Shown here piece after piece: positions 59,129 to 64,000 of a stretch of DNA of 64,000 nt. Source of the DNA: Rosellinia necatrix (taxonomy: Eukaryota; Ascomycota; Sordariomycetes; Xylariales; Xylariaceae). The stretch's first letter is position 1. Each line of letters begins with the position of its first letter. The DNA is taken from the NCBI GenBank assembly GCA_021209875.1, contig JAGYVD010000009.1:558001-622000 (forward strand). The letters run 5' to 3'. Below the pieces are notes generated by a model. The model saw only the letters and a list, made by a program, of their open reading frames with translations. It was not told the origin of the DNA and ran no database searches. A program made the position numbers and the translations under genes.

Positions 59129-62100
59129 ATCGTTGCGTGCAATACCATGTACCACTACTGCATGTAAAACAGCGCATAGCACTCCGTTTTGATCCATGTG
59201 CGTGCCTATACTTAGATATACGTCTATATTTCGCCGTGTTTCTTGATCCTTCTTGTTCGACGTAGACTGCAGACTGATAACCGCTGAGCTCCCGACCTCG
59301 TTCCGGGCACGCTGTTATCACTGCCGTTTGGTGCGCGCGTTAGCTATAGGAACACATAGCAATATAGCCAGACCGACACTATGCGGGAACCGTATGACGA
59401 CGAATTGGCAAAGGCCTTTTGGCCTGGCTTGCTGCCTATACTTCCATCACGACTGAATCTGTGCCCTGAAATGTAGGTAAGAGTAAAACTTGAGAGGGCG
59501 CAGGGGATCGCGGTGTGCCTTTATAGTATGTGCCTAGGTTGTTAAGTATTTTAAATATGCCTTTACAGAACCTCTTCGGTAGCACACTTCGCCCAGCCCT
59601 AGCTAGGAATTGCAGAACCAAAATTAAAACATTAAACATCAGGGGTTCGCTAGTTGTCTCCGACCCAACTATTAATTTGGCGCTGGTTGGCCAGTAGATA
59701 TGGTTGCACATGAAAGCTTTGTGCCACTGACAAGGTATATCACTGTGGGTTTCTACACCGAAACAACACCAGTGTCCCTACTCAAGCGATGCAGTGCAAC
59801 TGAAGCAGCTCTCGTCCTGGCAATGCGTTGGCCCGAGGTGTCGCAGCTGTTTTGGCTATACATCAGTGATGCACCTGACATCTTCGATGCGGCAACTACC
59901 GTTTCATGGCATTCCTGGTGGAATGCAGGAAAACTGCATGTATCACAGTAAATCTGGGCTCTAAAACAATACGGCGTGAGGATTTCTAGGGAGAGTATGC
60001 GCTTTGATTTGGGGTTTGCCTTTTTGGTTCAAGACCATGGTGGCAATTTTCGAGGCACGGCAAATGACAATTTAACATGGGGACAAAAGACCTATACTGT
60101 ACTAAATCCTACGCTTCCTTTTTCTCTGTCTTTTTTTATATCTATAATCCGCAACATAAACATCCACGTGGGACCGAAGAAATGAAAAGACTGAGATTGT
60201 CCTTGGGGGAGGGGGGAATGGAGCCTCGACATAATATACCTGGTTGAAGTTATAAAATTAGCTTTACTCCCTTCATCTCCAGCCCCTATTTTATATTCAA
60301 CATAAATTCCCTTACATTATCCACAATATAGAGGCGATTTCTAGTCTCGTAGTCCAGCCTCCGTAAAGGGAGAAAATAAACGACCAGTGCTTGGGGTGGT
60401 TGGTTGTATGATCGTGAAGTCATGGTGGCCCTTTACTTTAATGACGCGGTGCGACGGCATAGCCCGAGTAGGTAATTAAGAAGACAGGCCCCATGTAAAT
60501 ATGGACTGGCAAGTGTCATCATATTAATATCTTGCATGCCACAAGTGTTCATAAGCGTGTAAGGTCTCCCGAGCCTATGTGAGGGTGCTTATACTACAGA
60601 GTTGAGGAGTGCCCCTCATGAATGACGACATTTTCAGAGAAGCTTAACCATCAATATTCGATGATTACAAGCAAGTAGGTAGTGCGCCAATCTAATGCGG
60701 AGCAGGTCGATAGGTAGAATTCTATAAAAATACGGATGCCATGTTATTTGGTGTGCAACTAGATAGGCAGAAGGGTTTCAATTTATCCAGGTGGGGGAGA
60801 AAGCGGTGGCACAAGGAAACAATAATATTATAGTCAAAACAGCTCCCATATTGTGATAAGATCCCACATAGCGACCTGTGTTTAACAAGCGTAACTAGTA
60901 ACGTATTCTTCCTCGAGTATAAAAGGCAGCTAATCCCACCAATAGTCGGAACACTGTCTGGCAAGACTAACAACTTGGAAAAAGGATCTTCTATTTATCT
61001 TCAGCCCCATCTCAGTGATCACGGGAGTAGATATTTATTTAACGGCAACAACGTTTTAAACGCATGCTCCTATACCACCTGAGACGCCCCCTATTACACA
61101 ACCATTCACCACTACGATGTGCAATTACGAGCAAACTCAGATATTCAACGCGACCACCCAGTCATGGGTGAATGTTGGCCCAAAAAGACACATCGTCTGC
61201 ATCAGGGCGAGGAGTGGGTTTGCATCATGTGGTAGGCTGAAGCAGATGGTGTACGATCGGATTGTCCCACCGGCCCCTACCAATCCCGCGCGTCCTGGAT
61301 AGCCCCTATCCATTAGTATAGGCCTGCTACGGAATAGAGACTTGGGATTAGGGTATGTCACGTACCCAGAATGAGCCTTATCGGTATATCAAGTGCGTTG
61401 TTTAGCCATATAGCGCTTTCAATATCTAGTCACATCAAAACATTCCGTGGTGGTTAGCGTTGTGATATGTAAGCTGTGAATGATAAATAAGTAATTGGCA
61501 ATTGAGGGAATGTCTAATCTCGTGTGTGGGTAGTAAAATTAAACCTATTTAGGGCGACAAGAAACGAAGCTATATGTACAGTAAATAAAAGATTCGATGG
61601 CGTCTAGCGAGGACAGAACATGGACCTGGACGTTTTGTCTTGGCTTTGCAGTTCTAAATGAAGAACAACGAAACCCTGAATATTGTAGAGATTTGAGTTT
61701 CAAGACTTATATCTCATATTGTGGTATAGCATACATACGAGAAGCTATAGTAATAAGAGACCGCATTCTTCTCACTCCAGCTGATAATTGGTGTTGGGCT
61801 AGTTGGCTGGCCAAGGTGATCGAATGACATCCGGTATACTTTATCGATAACCGTTGAATTATCGCCTATGGCCATAATTACATGGCAGTTATATCGTGTC
61901 TATAATACTACGGCGGCGGCGCAAGCTGATTGTTTAAGTAATCACAATAGCATAGTCCTGAATCGAAATATGTAATACTCTTATATTCTATATAAAATAA
62001 GCTTAATATAACAGAGCGTGTGGTGTAATTGATATGTATCGTCAGATGTAGAAATAAAACGTGCCTGTTCGAGCCTCTACACATCTCTAATGTGGTTCAC

Positions 62101-63700
62101 ACACATTTATCCTGGAATTCCGAAATGTAGGTTACCATAGATAACAGTTAGAAGAACCGTATCAGCCTTGCCATCTTCTTGACAACCTTCTCTGACAGTA
62201 TTCCTGGTCTAGTTAAGTTATAATTATGTTTTCCCGTAAGTGACTGTTGTGCGGCTGTATTCCGACTGGGATTTAACTAGTTTGGATTGGACCGGGAAAG
62301 CGTTAGGCATCTGTTTCCCTTGCGGTAAGTATCGATCATTATTAACGCGCAGTATACTGGTAATGGCGTAGTAATTTGCTGTGATGCAAGAATGGACCAG
62401 GTAATTCATCGGTTGGAAAATCTCATTGGTCTCATGGGTACCAACGACAGCGATCTATGGCTGGTAAGAATTGAATTAACTAGTTAGCAGGTATTCTAGG
62501 TGGCGAGCTACGTATATAATATGTACAGAGATCATACCGGCCGACGATCTTCCCGATCGGGTCGTAATGACCGCGTCATGACTTTATCGGGGGCACTGTA
62601 ACAGTAGACACGAGGCTCACATAACAAGGCTATCGGTTCCTTCGTAGCATTTGTGATTCATGTCCTATGACGCCAAGGCCCGCTTGTGGCGGTCATACCG
62701 TGACAGTGTATAATTAAGTGGGTGCAAACGGCTAGGTATGGTGGTATTTCAGTATAGTGTTGCGTTCCTGTTCCGCAACACTGCGGCTATGTGTGAGTGT
62801 AACGTGCGAATGGAAATATCAGGGCCTTGTTTTCTAGGTACAGGATCATGATGGTATATGATCTATTCCAAGGGCAGCATCATCCCCTTATACCTCGGGT
62901 ACTAGTTTCTAGGGATTCCGGTTCGTAGAACATGCTCCTCGGAACCAAGGGAGCCTATACTTAAATATGATGCAGCATGAGGCATCAAACCTGCTGATAT
63001 CTACTGTTTTCAAACACATGCAGGTGATCTTACGGGAGCGCTAGGGCCTATACTTCTATCTCTCCCCCTCTTTGCTTTTTTCTTTATTTTTATAACATGA
63101 AATAAACTAAGGCGGATGGGCTAAACATGCGCGCATATAATTAATCGCCGCGATATTTAATGAATTTCGTTTCTTAAGCCTAAATAATAGCATGTAGAGA
63201 AGATGCAGATTTCTAAGCAGAATATAACATATGACCAGCTCTAGTTACTAAAGATATTATTTGCGGAAAACCTAAACAATTCCCTCGCATGAATATTAGT
63301 GAATGCGTGCCTTCGGCGGGGTTTAATTTGGCGGGGAAGAGTGTTGCTTGTTGAGAGGTGTCTAAGGTTACGTTGACTCGGGGTCGCATAATGTTGAATC
63401 ACTTCAAAATCCGTACAATATATTCGTAAGTAAATGTGATGAATGCGCCAGAGTATCCGGGTTGCTTTTTAAGTCAAATTCAAGCCATATTGTATGCAGC
63501 AATGTATGCGGGGCTCATGCCCTGGAGCCTCAATGTTACGTTTATCAATTAAAATTGTGTAATAAACAGTGACTTGTTGTATAGCATAATAGCTATATTC
63601 TTCAAATAACTTGGAAAGAACCTTATCTTAATAACGATTTCTGAACGGGCTTGGGTTACATGGCGTGGCTCTATTTTTTGGCTGTGATTGTGGTTGTGCT
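59129..63700. other. AT-rich gene-poor region
   Basis: No supportable gene. Short frames (59700-59951 + and 61597-61827 +) lack domains. A tRNA-like pair of polymerase III boxes occurs at about 62015-62085, described separately. Composition suggests decayed repeat DNA, but no parent element can be identified by eye. Confidence 0.45.
62015..62085 (+). other. tRNA-like relic with A and B box sequences
   Basis: TGGTGTAATTG at 62021-62031 matches the polymerase III A box fully. GTTCGAGCC at 62067-62075 is one or two changes from the B box. Spacing suits a tRNA. However, the acceptor, T and anticodon stems do not pair well, so it is not a working tRNA; it may be a mutated tRNA or SINE head. Confidence 0.25.
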
Positions 63701-64000
63701 CAGATTGGAGTGGCTTGGGGCAGTTATTCCCACGAAGATCCTCCTTAGTGTCGCTAAAGCCCATGCCTAGACGTATTGTTAGATGTGCGGTTTTCACCCC
63801 CCACCAATGCTTCGACTTACAACGAGAGCTCTATCCCTTCTCAACTGCTGGCAGCTATGACACCGGAGGAGAGGATCTGGCCACCGAGGCCAGAGCCACC
63901 ATTGCCGGTGCCACCGCCTCCGAAGCCACCGCCGCCACCGCCGCCGTGGTGCCTATCCCATTCGCGTAGGTGAGGATCCATGAAATAAAGGAGATCATCA
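63701..64000. other. Possible gene edge at window end, strand unresolved
   Basis: Composition jumps to GC-rich. On the minus strand a start at 63981 opens MDPHLREWDRHH followed by a Gly-rich run to a stop near 63850. On the plus strand two frames are open, one Ala/Thr-rich (ending PIPFA at 63969) and one Pro-rich (ending 63973). The GGN-type repeat keeps all of them open, so the true coding frame, if any, cannot be chosen here. Confidence 0.3.

Overview
The window looks like a contig from a filamentous ascomycete (Pezizomycotina, most likely Sordariomycetes). The genes carry short introns (about 50-180 nt) with GTRNGT-type donors and CTRAY/CTAAC branch sites. Starts have fungal context (CAAAATGG at 26888). 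Protein families are typical: Pep4, GH67 alpha-glucuronidase, Rmd1/RMND1, MAPEG, PAN/Apple membrane proteins and HeLo-type pseudokinases. Intergenic DNA is strewn with a TACCTAGGTA-type short motif and simple repeats. I can support fifteen protein genes, most with exon structures worked out by hand. No convincing functional tRNA, rRNA or CRISPR array is visible.

Layout. 0-2.9 kb: AT-rich DNA without a supportable gene. 2.9-9.8 kb: a secreted beta-lactamase-fold serine hydrolase (+), then a divergent pair made of an intact-motif Ser/Thr kinase (-) and a pseudokinase with a HeLo-like N-terminus (+). This pair is the most interesting locus, because it resembles fungal cell-death or allorecognition signalling architectures. 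12-17 kb: a single-pass PAN/Apple protein (-), a MAPEG membrane enzyme (+) and a secreted protein of unknown function (+). 17-26.9 kb: a 10-kb gene desert with many microsatellites. 26.9-31.6 kb: a small protein gene and a secreted GH67 alpha-glucuronidase. 31.6-34.7 kb: AT-rich repeats. 34.7-41.2 kb: a divergent pair of mitochondrial genes (PPR-type and Rmd1/RMND1-type) and a convergent membrane-anchored Asp-box propeller protein with a polyglutamine tract. 43.2-53.6 kb: housekeeping genes, namely vacuolar aspartic protease, a large nuclear-type protein and cytosolic serine hydroxymethyltransferase. 53.6-64 kb: mostly gene-poor, AT-rich DNA holding one intact five-exon short-chain dehydrogenase.

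Two genes (kinase and large nuclear-type protein) are each interrupted by one extra base in a homopolymer (A6 and C7). A third (26.9 kb) has an exon phase that does not join. This pattern suggests homopolymer sequencing error at least as strongly as pseudogenisation and should be settled from reads before any of these genes is called broken.
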